From: Pteria penguin
Lineage: Eukaryota > Mollusca > Bivalvia > Pterioida > Pteriidae
DNA: 64,000 bases
Direction: 5' to 3'
NCBI GenBank assembly: GCA_035048485.1
Contig: CM068587.1
Coordinates: forward strand, 53,477,501-53,541,500
In this document: positions 11,061 through 24,167 of the stretch, one piece after another
Layout: the number at the start of each line of letters is the position of its first letter
How positions within the stretch are numbered: the first letter of the stretch is position 1
The notes under the pieces: model-generated
What the model saw: only the letters and a program-made list of their open reading frames with translations
Database searches by the model: none
What the model was told of the DNA's origin: nothing
Translations under genes and position numbers: made by a program

Positions 11061-12341
11061 TAGAAATACTTGCTAAACCGACCCACCAATTAAAACTGAA
11101 CATGTTAATTCTTTAAGTGTAGACCAGGAACCTGTGGTCAAATTTAAATTTCACTCAACGAACTTTCGATGTTTCAAGAAAATAAATTTGGAAATATACG
11201 ATAATTCTTATAAAAGCATGAAACCATTTGACTCACCCGTATGTTAAAAGTCAACACAGACAAAAAGTAAAGAATAAAGACATAAAGAGTAACGTTATTT
11301 ACTCAATTGGTATGGTAAACTGGTTTACGGGCCTACCTTCCCACTGACCAAAGCGACAAAAAAATGAAAAGAGATAAATAAATAAAATATATGAATTATA
11401 TTCCATATTTATAGATCAAAGACCAACGGGATAGTCAATATGAGAGATCTAAGTTACAATTATCTTATTATTCATTTGTAAATTCCTTGCATATTATCTA
11501 TCTACATGGAATTCGGGATTGGAGAAATAAATATCATTTCCGACATCAGAGAATATAAAAGTTTCATTTCTGTTTTTATCACAGTTTTTATGTGGTAGAA
11601 TTGAATTCCCTTCTATTCATTAAGCCAACACAGCAAAACCGAAAGTCTGAAATGCGATTATAAACGTATGACAAATTCTCTTGTTTTCTGTTGGAGAAAG
11701 GAAATGAACATATTGTTTTCATACATCTGTAAATGACGCAGTAGCACGCTCCATTAGGCACAGGCTTAACATCTAAATCCACAAAAAATGTTTGTTAAAG
11801 ACATTGATTGGTCGGGAACTATGCTTTTGACATCAATACCGTCGTATCGAGGCAATGAAACCGGTTTTATATATGCTGAATGGGAATTTATATTCGCATC
11901 ATCATCCAATTGTTAGTTGAATTGTCGTGGAACATGTTTATTTACTGATTTATACCTTATGAACTCCAACGTACAGTCACTAATTGAAGATTGAAAGCTA
12001 TCTATTGACGTGTATATTGCTTGTTATAGTATCCGGGACTCTGCATAGACTCGGAACATGTAGTATGAAAATTCAGTTTTTAATTCTCCTTGATCTGAGT
12101 ACAAATTTTTGATATATAAAATACAGCAATAAAAAGATATATATGTTCTATATTCATTTATGTATGAACACCTTAAAGGATAAAGCACAAATGATATAGC
12201 ACACAGTCAAATTGGATTTCACAATAACCCATGTCCAGCATTTACAGAACACTGAATATTCAGAGGTATGGACAGGTTCCCCGAAACACAAAGTATTTAT
12301 AATGAAATAACAAAAAAGTTTCAGATCGATTAGGATGTTTG
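11061..12341. other. No gene seen; small family B fragment at 11283-11350
   Basis: At 11283-11350 (-) a GTGGGAAGGTAGGCCCGTAA block and a CAATTGAGTAAATAACG block mark a family B remnant. Otherwise I see nothing recognisable. Confidence 0.5.
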
Positions 12342-13320
<979 letters not shown>

Positions 13321-13620
13321 TTTAAAAAAAGTAAAAATTACCTCCGTCTAAGATGTATACAAGTCACGACGGACATGCAAGAAAAAATGGAAATTACTGG
13401 CTCAGTTATGTGGCGAAGTCACCATGTGGCAGAAGTCACCGAGCAAAAATGAATACCCACATTAGATAGCACAAACTATTTCATTTGATCTTAAAAGTGA
13501 ATTGATGTCGGTTTTTTAAATATCATTTTATCATTACATCATATACTGTATATATCCGTGGCGACTTATATCATACGACTCAGTCAGTAATTGTTCTCTT
13601 CCTTTACTACTACAGTGTAG

Positions 13621-14440
13621 TTTTGTTTTAATCGTAAGAGATAGTTCAACTAAATATGAGCAATGTAAGAGGTAATGAAATTTTGACCAATGCCATCACT
13701 GAAGACAAAATTTGTCGAATTCTTCGATTAATGCATATACATTTTTGCGGTAATTACATATAAATGAAATGTTCATTTCATTGCTACAAGACTTATTTTA
13801 TATGGTATTTAAGAGATTAAAACTTTGCCTTCAAAACAACAGAGTTATATTTGAAAAAAAAAATATGCGTGAAAGCAAATAGTACGTGGTTATATTGCAT
13901 TCGGAATATACATAGACATGATTTACCAGTTTTAATGTCCTGAATGTCCTACAGAATTAATGTAATCATAGAGCCATATTTTAATAGATTAAGAAAATAT
14001 TTATCGATATACAGAAAGGATCAAGCTTAAGCCTGAACAAAGTAAAGTAGTAATGATGTTATGCATTTTTATGTACCTTTATGGTACAACAAAGATTTCC
14101 AGTGGGATATATTTGGGTTGCATGTATTATCATTCTGATGTATGAATTCGTACAGAGAATATGTACAGAGAATGTCCAATATTCACAGCTCAGTTAAAAC
14201 ACTGCAAAGTCTGGTATCAGCAAGTGCTGTTGCAAACCCAAAATGAAATAAAACCAGTTGTCCAGAAGACGTGAACGCTTCCTGCTAGCATGTTCAACAA
14301 ATCGCAATTGTTCTGTGCTCTCGTGCTCACATTGTCCACCAAAATTCTTGTGGCGAATATATCAATTCCGAGGTTTTTCATTACATAGTCCTATCAAAGA
14401 AGTTTATTAGTTGTCTGGTCCTAAAAGAGGAAATAGAAGA
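13621..14440. other. No gene seen
   Basis: AT-rich non-coding sequence. A weak family B fragment (CATACGACTCAGTCAGTAA) lies just before, at 13500-13620. Confidence 0.45.
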
Positions 14441-14455
14441 AATCTGACAAATCTA

Positions 14456-15290
14456 AAGATGATGGATAAATCCAAACCATAAGTTCAAAAATCATGAAAC
14501 TAGAGGACATACAAAGTCAGTGAAAATGAAAAACAATTGGAAAATAACAAAATATGTCTACTTGAAGAGCATATGTGAACCCTTGTGATGGAGTGAGATC
14601 AGGTTCCCGGGGAGAGTAAGCATCTCCTGCTTGCTAGCAACACCCGTCACATATGCCTAATAGAAAGAGTCAGATCGTGTAAATTCCATATGTATTTATA
14701 TATGGAGAAGTCAAAGTAGGTAACCTTCTAGTACAGAAGGTGTCAAACTTGTGTAAAATGATCGGAATCGGTATCAGTCCAGAATATCATTTAAAGTCTG
14801 GATAACGAGATATCATAGGGAGTAATAAGAGTCTGGTCACGACCGTAGAACTTCCTCAGTGACGTTGCTAGTCTAGCACATATATAACCCTGGTTGAGCA
14901 GCTTAACTGAAAGTCGCCTAGCCCTCAGAACAAAGTCATTGTAATTTGAACATGCTCTGGAATAACGTATTAACTGAGATATGGATGTATGCGGGCGATG
15001 ATGGAATGTTGCTACTTATGAAAGGAAAGTCTGTGATAGCGAAATTGAAATCGTCACGTTTGTCATAGACTAAGGTGTTCAATTGACCATTATTGTCGAA
15101 AGACAACATAATATCTAAATACGAAGTAGAATTATTACTTTCTGTTATTTCTTTGACCTCCAGTTCACTTGGATAGATGATGCTAAGGTAATCCGCGAAT
15201 GAAGGATTATTAATTGAAAACAAGTCATCAATACATCTGTAAGTGAAATTGAAGCCAAGAACCAATTCTTTTTTTTTTTTCCTTGCGAAA
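14456..15290 (-). pseudogene. Truncated Penelope-like element (RT end plus 3' tail)
   Basis: On -, 15290 down to about 14840 matches the last quarter of the PLE frame at 57924-60308. It includes GFNFTYRCIDDLFSINNPSF (the YIDD motif reads CIDD here), SELEVKEITES and LYDKRDD-like segments, and ends with the 3' tail to about 14456, including the structured core at 14569-14656 with 10-bp perfect arms (GCATATGTGA/TCACATATGC). An A homopolymer near 15272 and frame breaks show it is dead. Its 5' edge joins a family B segment at about 15292 (see findings). Confidence 0.9.
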
Positions 15291-15440
15291 CCAAAGCTGT
15301 ATGACACAAATCACCAAGGACATGCACAAATACATGATAATAGTAGAATATACACGGGAAAAAGACATTACAAAAATATTCGATTGTACTGCTGTTATGG
15401 TACCGACTAAGGACGGTCAATATCACTCAATTGGTGTGGT
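15291..15440 (-). repeat. Family B fragment joined to PLE fragment
   Basis: On -, GACCGTCCTTAGTCGGTACC, CAATCGAATATTTTTGTAAT and GTGTCATACAGCTTTG blocks match other family B copies, then switch abruptly to PLE coding sequence. Confidence 0.8.
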
Positions 15441-15879
15441 TAAGTACAAACACTCACTGTAATGTTTAAACGCCATATGCATGCAAGGACGGGATTTTGC
15501 TTCTCAAGAAAGGAACAAAAGAACAAAGTTAGGGATGAATCATTGCATAAGAGAGATGCCCTTAGTTTAAGAAAACTTTATCAAATTATGATTTGAGTAA
15601 ATTTAAATTATATATTTTGGGTCTGTACGAAAGTATTGAACACTTGGTTTATGATAACCCCCAACTGTATTGACCCTGTTAGAGAAACGATAAAGATAAG
15701 AGTAAAACAAATATGTATATAAGAGTAAATGTAGTGTTCTTAGGCAAAGTTCATATAAAAGTATACTAAAGCAATAGTAGTTATGTGATGCTCTGTCGGT
15801 AGAAACGTTCACAAATTTCTCATAGAGATGATATTGCCCTGTGACAACACTAGGATTCGTATGTGTGACAAACAATATA

Positions 15880-16510
15880 GGGAATTCTTTTTACACTTTT
15901 CTGAAGTTGAAATTAGCTGAGATCCAAACACTCATAGAAACCGGATAATTATTGACAATCACATAAGAATATGTTATCGCTTTTAATCAACTCCGTGTAT
16001 TTATTGAATGCTTCAATGACAACAAAGATGTAATATTACGGACAATTTGTTCCATGCAGAGTTATTACGGTGTTTATTTGCGATAATATCCTCCTGCAGA
16101 TAAAACATTCATAGTGCATGTAATGTTCTCCTGTCCAAGAAATTGTAGTAAACGTATTGCATAATGTGCTTTATCTGGCATTGATTTGTGCGGGGGTTTT
16201 TTTGGGCATTTTTTCTAAACGTGTGATTTATTGAAGGACTTTGGTCAATATGTAATGTGTTCATTTTCATGTAAAATTAACATCTGGGTATTAAATTTAC
16301 AGCATAGCTGTAGCAGTAGGATGAGAAAGAATCCAATTAGTAACGAAAACGGATAACTTTATCTAATTACGATTCAGGAAACACCGGCTGCCTAAGTTGT
16401 TATTAATACATAACAATTCACATTTTGTAAATAAATCAGGGATATCTGCCATTGATCTACGATTTATTCTAATTGATGTAATAATAGCACAAATGATTTT
16501 GATATATGTA
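15880..16510. other. No gene seen
   Basis: No exon, RNA gene or repeat recognised. Confidence 0.45.
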
Positions 16511-16513
16511 TCA

Positions 16514-16783
16514 GTGATTGATTGAGTATTGTTTAACGTCACTCCACGATTATTTCACGTATACCGTATCTGCCTGATGCATTGCATAGAATTTTTACCT
16601 TTGCAACGGACCCATCCGAAGCAGTGAGGCATATTTTACGTGCCACCTCTACCAGTACACGGACCTCGGTTTTACTGTCTCATTACCGACAAACAAAACA
16701 CCGGTGTGCCAACGACGTGAATCGAACCCGGGACCTTTCGATCACAAGCCGAGCACCTCACCCACTGGGCTACACCAGCTTCA
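16514..16783 (-). mobile_element. tRNA-derived SINE, family 1
   Basis: Reverse orientation: TGATTGATTGAGTATTGTTT tail first, then the CACGATTATTTCACGTATAC block, the CGGTGTGCC region and a head with GAATCGAACCCGGG (B-box complement) at about 16717. Confidence 0.88.
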
Positions 16784-17279
16784 TACATCACGTGCTGAAC
16801 AACATTGTTGTATTTTCGAAAAAAATAAATCAGTGCTTTTCTAATGATAAAAATATTGATATAAACAACGAAGAATCACCATTATCTTTATTACGTATTA
16901 TTATTTATTATTTAAAATGAAATATCTTTCATGTAATATTAATATTTGGTAGATATACAATATGTATTATTTATATTATATGACATAAGAGAGTGGTATC
17001 ATTTTAACGACGTTGTTTATTTGTTACGTATATTGATGGTCTGGGAAACAATAGCTACAGATGGTAATATAATTAATGTGTTGTCTTCCACTTGCGCATT
17101 ATGCTCGTTTTTATGACACGTACCAAGAATCCATAGTACGATTTTTCTCTTGTACTGTCAAGCCCAAACAGAAAGTGTGTAAGATCCGAGTATGTACTTT
17201 TTTTTCTCATATGTGATGAAAAAGATATAAAACGATATATACATATATTCATTTGATGCACCATATGCTCATTTCCACG
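16784..17279. other. No gene seen
   Basis: AT-rich spacer with nothing recognisable. Confidence 0.4.
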
Positions 17280-17792
17280 CAAAATACGAAAGTAACTGGT
17301 GTCACATGACTATGGCACTAACAACAATGTACCACAGTGGATATTCACGGACCCCTGAAATTCAGAGGTGAGACCAGGTGCCCGGGAGGAGTGAGCGTCC
17401 CCTGTTTGGCTAGCCACACCCGCCGCGAATGTCCTTACACACAGACGAAACAACAATAATTCAACACTGTATATATAAATGAATGTGAACAAACACTGTA
17501 TAGAAAGTGTCAAAGCCACATAACATCAGGGAAAAGGTATAATAACACTTAAGTCAAACCCTCCGCGGGGAACTTTTTCACGAGCTCCACACTGCAAAGG
17601 GAATAAGTGTGACATTCATGCAAAATACGAAAGTAACTGGTGTCACATGACTATGGCACTAACAACAATGTACCACAGTGGATATTCACGGACCCCTGAA
17701 ATTCAGAGGTGAGACCAGGTGCCCGGGAGGAGTGAGCGTCCCCTGTTTGGCTAGCCACACCCGCCGCGAATGTCCTTACACACAGACGAAAC
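17280..17792 (-). repeat. Pair of identical 171-bp core-motif repeats
   Basis: 17281-17451 and 17621-17791 read identically base for base by eye, 340 bp apart, in the same orientation. Each contains the structured core (17339-17434 and 17679-17774) with arms GGATATTCACGG and CCGCGAATGTCC, and the flank TGGCACTAACAACAATGTAC. The arrangement resembles direct terminal repeats flanking about 170 bp of unique sequence. Confidence 0.9.
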
Positions 17793-17920
17793 TCTAATGC
17801 TCAAAAACTCACGACGTTAGGATTATTTCAACTATGTGCTATTAGGAAGTCAGTTTCGAGGAAGTAAATGAAAGTCTTATCGATTTACGGTAGGTGAAGG
17901 TTCAGAAAACGTGAACATAC

Positions 17921-18066
17921 TCAGGTACAGAGAAACTGTCGCCAACGGCATGCACAGTAAACGTGATCAGACTCAGGTACAGAGCAACTGTCGGCAACGG
18001 CATGTACAGCAAACGTGATCAGACTCAGGTACAGAGAAACTGTCGCCAACGGCATGTACAGCAAAC
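17921..18066 (+). repeat. 52-bp tandem repeat, about 2.8 units
   Basis: Unit TCAGGTACAGAGAAACTGTC followed by GCCAACGGCATG and AAACGTGATCAGAC, repeated with few changes. The open frame across it is a consequence of repetition. Confidence 0.9.
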
Positions 18067-18798
18067 AATAGAAGATATAAAATCATCAACTTACTATTTG
18101 ATCATTTGTCAGTCGTGTTATCTACCCAGTCACTGTGGTTTTTTGCTTTACAGTATAATAAAAAAGACAAGTTTTATCAAATCTATAACAGCACTCCTAC
18201 CTCCTTTGAATAACAACGCCAACAGGTAACCTAAGGTAAGAGGTCAATGAAATATAATTATACTTAGGACAAAATTTATATATCAGAAACATAGAATACA
18301 AACATTGCATGGTTGTAGATCAAACTCCAGGTTCAGTAGTGAAGCGCTAAATTACCGACATATTTTCGATGAAATGCTATCACATGAGCACCGCAGGGGC
18401 AACGTGGGCCATGTTTCACATAAACCCCTGGTCGTGCGCAAAGACAGTCGTAACATCCTTACAGGCATTATATCTTGACATTGTTTTCGTTTCGTTAGAC
18501 CTTATCTGTCGGTAAACACTTTAAGATGAAAATTGATAATATTGATGAAGTCTAATGATAAATGAAAACAATCCTATACAATGCAATTATGATTATTTTG
18601 ATAAACATAAAGACTGACTTAACTTAAGACCAGACGTAAGCCCCGACTTTCGAACCCGGTCTTACCTTCGATTTCCAGAGTTCTATAGGGTTACGTGTGC
18701 CATAGATATAGAGATGTAATCAATATCGAAGAAGTACCAAACCGTTAATCATTGTCAAAGTCCAAGGACAGATACAAAATAGTTTAAGGTTCAAAAAG

Positions 18799-18902
18799 GA
18801 ACTGTTGTGAACCCCGAAATATTGAAAAATTCCGAGGTGATACCAGGTGCCCTGGGAGAGAAAGCGTCTCCTGTTTACATGCATCACCCGTCACAGCAGT
18901 TC
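18799..18902 (-). repeat. Core-motif copy with its own arm sequence
   Basis: Arms GAACTGTTGTGA (18799-18810) and TCACAGCAGTTC (18891-18902) pair at 11 of 12 positions and differ in sequence from the arms of other copies. The interior GGGCACCTGGTATCACCTCG and GGAGACGCTTTCTCTCC on - is conserved. Confidence 0.8.
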
Positions 18903-19109
18903 TCAAGAAATATGTCAAAATCAAGAGTTTTGGTTTCCGAATTGTACATACGAAAGTACAAAACTGGTATACAAAGTCATATTTGGTGTTCACTGAACAG
19001 GTCATTTAGTCGCATTCCAGAACATAATGTTAGTAATCTTTATATTACTAAGAATTACGTAACTCTTACATTTTTAATATTGAACTAGAAAAGAGACAAA
19101 GTCAGCAGG

Positions 19110-19310
19110 GTTCGGCAGGATGCCTGTCACCATGAACTTGACCTTAATTTGGTATCAGCAGAGAGGTCTTGTCAAAAGGAATACAGGTGCCAAATATGAA
19201 CGCCTTACTTCTAACGGTTCAATAGTTATGGTCAATGTTAACGTTTTACAAATGCAGGTCAAAGGTCATTGCCAAGGCTACATGACCAAAACTTTTGGTA
19301 CCAACGGAGA
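19110..19310 (+). repeat. Old interspersed repeat
   Basis: Words such as GCCAAATATGAACGCCTTAC and AATGCAGGTCAAAGGTCATT match the spaced pattern at 7010-7310. The frame over this and the next SINE is not a gene. Confidence 0.45.
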
Positions 19311-19324
19311 GGCCTTGCCATATT

Positions 19325-19445
19325 GGACACAGCGCCGACGATCCGCGTTCGATTTCCAGGTTGGGTCACTATGTCTAATAGGTTCGTTTCTTCCTGCTTC
19401 CATGTCGCGATATAACTGCAAAATTGTTGAAAGCGTTAAAGGTTA
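19325..19445 (+). mobile_element. SINE family 2, 5'-truncated
   Basis: GCGCCGACGATCCGCGTTCG, CACTATGTCTAATAGGTT, CTTCCTGCTTCCATGTCGCG and ATATAACTG blocks match the fuller copy at 25262-25432. Confidence 0.8.
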
Positions 19446-21930
19446 AAGTGTTAAAGGTTGTTTGCCGACGCACAAACAAACAAACATACGGGGCCCTTAT
19501 TAAATTAGACCAACACCTTTTCAGGGAACAATTGTCCAAAGACGGAATATAAGTCTTATTCCAGGGATAAACCAGTTTTTCTGCGATAAAATTGAATTTC
19601 AGAAATTAAACCAAATGAGCACACTATTACTCCAGTAATTACTTTATCGCAAGGATATTGTTTTTATTCCATGGCATTAACCATCTTATTCATAGCATAT
19701 TTTTCCTAGAAAAACTTAATTGCAGGAATAAAAGCTGCGGTTACATAAAGGTGAAATAGCTTTATTTTAAGACTGAATTTTATTATCCCAGTAATAACAC
19801 CTATTCTTAAACCTGTACGTAAAACAAAAGTTATTCCACTTTTTATCTTTATACACATAGTTTTATTCCATGGATAACAATTCCAAGATTAAGAGATATG
19901 TTTATACTAGCAATAAAGTTATACTCTCAGCTCAGTCCACAGTAATAATAACTATGTTAAGAGCAGAAAATGCTTCATTGACTTCTGACATATGATAGTG
20001 CATACCATGTGCAACTGAAGGCTTAGAAAATAAACGTCTTGGATAAATCTATAATCGTTGTCACAGGCTTAAGTTATATTATATAGATATTCTATCTTAT
20101 TAAAAAGCATGTTTATTGTAATACTTGTGATTTAAAAACATTTCTCGTAAAAACCCAGAATAGCACAAGCTCTTCAGTGTATTTCGAAAAATGGACTAAG
20201 AAAGATAACTTTATGTGTAAAATAAATTGATATATTTAATATTTGATATAATCCTTAATTTTTAAGCATCTATTTTATAGACTTTTATGATGCATAATAT
20301 ATCTAGATACTCCAATAACTACCTTGTTAGAGGTATTTAAAGTATGGCATGGAGCTCCCGATAATTTGTACAGCTATTTGTTAAATTTCTCAGATTAAAT
20401 ATCCAGCTGTATATGCAATATTGTTCAGTTAGAACGATTGTTGGAAAGCCGAAATGCCGAAGCTTAATGTCTGAAAAAATTGAATAGTAATTTTTCAATT
20501 TTAAATGTTGCAGTCGTTTATATTTTAGCGCAAATTATACACAATTGCTGAAGGTAGCTAGTTAAACAGGGGAAAAAATAAAGCAGGTAAAAATCAGGCG
20601 GATAGTTGAGGTTTTGATATGTCATTAATCAGGCCAGATAAGACAATGGTCGATTAATAGTAGGTAGGAAGACATGTAGGTGGATAGGTATAAAAGAAAG
20701 CAGGTAGTTAACTAGCCAGTCAGGAAAGAAGAACAGTGAGTAGGTAGGTACATATTATGTAAACGGTGTCCGCCAGAATTTTAATTTCATCGTACATATA
20801 GTGCTGTTTTAGATCACTCATTCAAAGTGAAAGTAAACTTGACGCTACTAAACATCATTCATCATCACGTGATATGAAGTTCAGTTACATGTATATGTAT
20901 ATGGAATAAACATCCATTATCATCATTTATCATAACTGGATATGTAATTCTGTACAATTTGGGGTAATATGTTTGAGTCAAATGTAAAAATGGTCAACAA
21001 TCGACCTTCGAATACTCATCTCAATACAAAAATATTTTTTATTATCATCGGTTATCTGAAATATGTAATTCATACAATAATATTTTTGTATTATCACATG
21101 TTATTCTGAAATATGTAATTCCTAGCTAGCTAGTAATTCTAGAATAATATTTAAAAGGCTGAACAAATGTATGGCCAGACAAAAAGGAAAGAGATATGTT
21201 TACAAAACAAGCGTGTAGATTTCACTGTACGGATGTTTAATAGCAGTGTGTATGGATGTTTATCTTCTCACACTCCGTACACTCGTTTGCATAGCGTGAG
21301 GAAGGTAAGCCAGAAGATGGATAATCAGAAAGATATGTAATTAGTATGCTAAAAGGTATATATAAAAGACATATAGGTCTGTTACATTTATGTAAAACAA
21401 TCAATGCTAGTTATTACTTCAGTGGACATCAAAAGTACCTGCGATAACAAAACTAAACACAGTAAATTACCTACTTAATAACACTCTATCATGTACGATC
21501 AATTTGCTCACCGTGAACGTGTTTTATAAATAAACAGATTAGAGATCAACATCAAGAAAGACAGATGATCCTTTGGTTTCTGTTCATGCCGGCATTACAG
21601 AGTGTGGTGCCAGAATTACATCTTTTGATCAGTAAATATTTATGCTCGACCATATTCCAGTATCTTCACATAATAATGACATTGACATTTGTGATATTTA
21701 ATCAACATAAAGCAGGGCCTTGCAGTTGATAACCACATGCATTTAATCGTTAAGGCGTACTTTTATCAAATTCGTTCAAGAGAGGTTTATTTTAGGATGC
21801 ATACATGTATGTGAGCTGCGGTATATACATGTACATGGTTTTTCAATTTTACTGCTTGTACATTATAACTGTTATAGCGTTTTAAATGCAAAGAATAGTT
21901 TTGAAGTGTATTTCATATCTGAGAACAACT
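19446..21930. other. No gene seen over about 2.5 kb
   Basis: No exon found. TTTTATTCCATGG-like words recur at about 19670 and 19862 and a short AGGTAGGTA-type run lies near 20660-20750. Nothing else is recognised. Confidence 0.45.
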
Positions 21931-22170
21931 GGGGCCAGTTGTTCGAAACTTTAACCACTGGTTAAGCTAACCAATGTTTAAATTTCATCTGACTATTTTT
22001 GAAATGAGAAGGCTTTAAGTCATAGTCAGTGTACTGATTTGTAGCAACTAAAACAAACTTTGTAAAGTAATTTAGATTTTTTAGAAAAATTATAAATGAA
22101 GTTAGCTAACTCTAAAACATTAATTACTGGTTAGCTTAACCAGTGGTTAAAGTTTCGAACTACTGACCCC
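21931..22170. mobile_element. TIR element (MITE-like)
   Basis: The left end GGGGCCAGTTGTTCGAAACT is mirrored by the right end (complement GGGGTCAGTAGTTCGAAACT), and inversion continues through TTTAACCACTGGTTAAGCTA for about 45 bp in total. The element is 240 bp with no coding frame. Target duplication is not clear. Confidence 0.85.
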
Positions 22171-22729
22171 TGAAGGATAACTTCTGATGAATAAGTAAAC
22201 AACAATCAAAACTTTGAGTACAGGACCGGAATGTTGCTCCCAATTCTTTAAATAATTCGAAGGGAATAAAGTAAAGACAGCACAGTATGTACAATTAAAT
22301 ACAAAAGTTATCAAGCAGTCTCGCTATTATTCATCACATTACCAATAGTTCCCTCACTATGTAATATAAAAGGAACAGAAATTGTCATGACTATTTGCTG
22401 AAATGTGTAAAGGTCATTGGTACAGTAATTTCCTTAGCGCACGAGGAAAGCCAACTTCACATTAACGCGGCGTTAACATAATATTATGTTAGGACTGCAC
22501 CTCACTGTGGAATGTATGTAGGTATGTAAGTATGTATGTATGTATGACTATTTTACATGACTATTTGCTGAAATATGTAAAGGTCATTGGTACAGTAACG
22601 GATCAATTTGGTCGGAATTTAATACAACCATAGTTCATGTCATATACATCAATAGTTACAGTAACACGTAAACATTTACACCTGTATATCTTTTTATCAT
22701 TTCACTTAGATTATTATTATAACTGTCCT

Positions 22730-22800
22730 TGTTGTTTTTGTCCTTGTTGTTTTTTGACCTTCTTGTTGTTTTTGTTGTTGTTGCTGTTGTTCCTTTGTAT
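22730..22800 (+). repeat. TTG-rich simple repeat
   Basis: Imperfect TTG/CTTGTT run. Confidence 0.85.
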
Positions 22801-22972
22801 GTGGGTAATTGTTGTCTCGAAAATTTGATGATTTATTTTATATATTATGTGTTATTGACACTTCTGGTGTTTTTATAATTGCCTTTTTTATTCTTATATC
22901 GCTTTACATTGACCATAAGATTGATCCGACACTTTGAATAACGCACGGTGTTGTCAAAATATATTTTCATAC

Positions 22973-23046
22973 ATACATACATACATACATTAGTACGTAC
23001 GTACGTACGTACGTACATACATACATACATACATACATACATACAT
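22973..23046. repeat. ATAC/ACGT microsatellite
   Basis: ATAC repeats with a central ACGT run at about 22993-23018. Confidence 0.95.
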
Positions 23047-23220
23047 GTATGATGATAATTATACTGGACCAAGTGCACGCGGGAATAAATTGCGTTAACG
23101 CGAATTTCTCCCGCGTTTACTCGAGGAGCGCACGCGCGTCTCGTCAAGAAGCAGTCCTCGTGACCGCTTATCGCCTTAATGTGTATGCTATTTTAGGACT
23201 GCACCCATCTGTACATACAT

Positions 23221-23288
23221 GTACATACATAAATACATACATACCTACCTACCTACCTACCTACCTACATACATACATACATACATAA
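23221..23288. repeat. ATAC/CTAC microsatellite
   Basis: ATAC repeats with a central CTAC run, directly upstream of a SINE. Confidence 0.95.
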
Positions 23289-23293
23289 ATCAA

Positions 23294-23575
23294 GCCGGCG
23301 TGGCCTAGTGGTATCGCACTCTCCTCCTGATCGGGAGGCCGGGGTCCGAGTCCCGCTTTGGTCATACCGGTGTCCTGTCCTTCGGATGAGACAATAAAAA
23401 ACCGAGGCCCCGTGTCGTGGTATGCATGGCACGTTAAAGATTCCGCACTGCTTCGGTAAGGTCCGTTGCAAAGGTCAAAATTTTTATGCCCCGCATTAGG
23501 CAGATGCCGTCACCATATACGTGAAATATTCATGGTGTGACGTTAAACAAAAATCAATCAATCGATCGATCAATC
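23294..23575 (+). mobile_element. tRNA-derived SINE, family 1
   Basis: The head GCCGGCGTGGCCTAGTGG has a diverged B-box (GGTCCGAGTCC), the shared central block and an ATCAATCAATCGATCGATCA tail. Confidence 0.9.
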
Positions 23576-24005
23576 ATACATAAATGCATAAAATTCAATC
23601 ATAGAAGCCATCCTTTCTTCTCTTTATGAATCGTTCTTTTATTTATATTCATTTACAAATATTCGAAAAATTGCGATGACACTAACAAAAGCTAGAAAGG
23701 AAATCAATTTCAGTGTGAAACCCCTAATTGAGTTTTATCATTTAGGAAACATCTGCCTTCCTTTTTATGCGAATTTAAGTGATTCTTTGTCTAGCGTCAC
23801 ACATCAAAGTAAACGGTTTTGAAATGCTCTTTCATGAATTTAAAAGATGTGGTCTCTTCGGCAGTAATCGATTTAACATACAAGCATTTGGTTATTGTAT
23901 CTGTTGATTATGTTACTAAATATTTATATGTTGCCTCTAGGAATATTCGGTCAGAAGACGTTAATGCATAACAGACCCTCTTGAATACCTGTGCTGCAGC
24001 ATATC

Positions 24006-24016
24006 GTATATAAAAA
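24006..24016 (+). promoter_or_regulatory. Possible TATA box of the P450 gene
   Basis: TATATAAAAA about 155 bp before the P450 start codon and about 30 bp before a TCAGAA initiator-like site. The position is plausible but unproven in an AT-rich region. Confidence 0.4.
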
Positions 24017-24167
24017 CCACCTAGCCTCAGAAGATTATTTACTTTTCGGTTTTTCGTTAAACTTCTTTCAAGGTGCTCCAAGGAAATAAATGCTTAAACT
24101 TATTTATTTCTAATACTTACATATATGCTTTCGTATTACATCATTTGTTTCGAAACATTTTCCGAAA

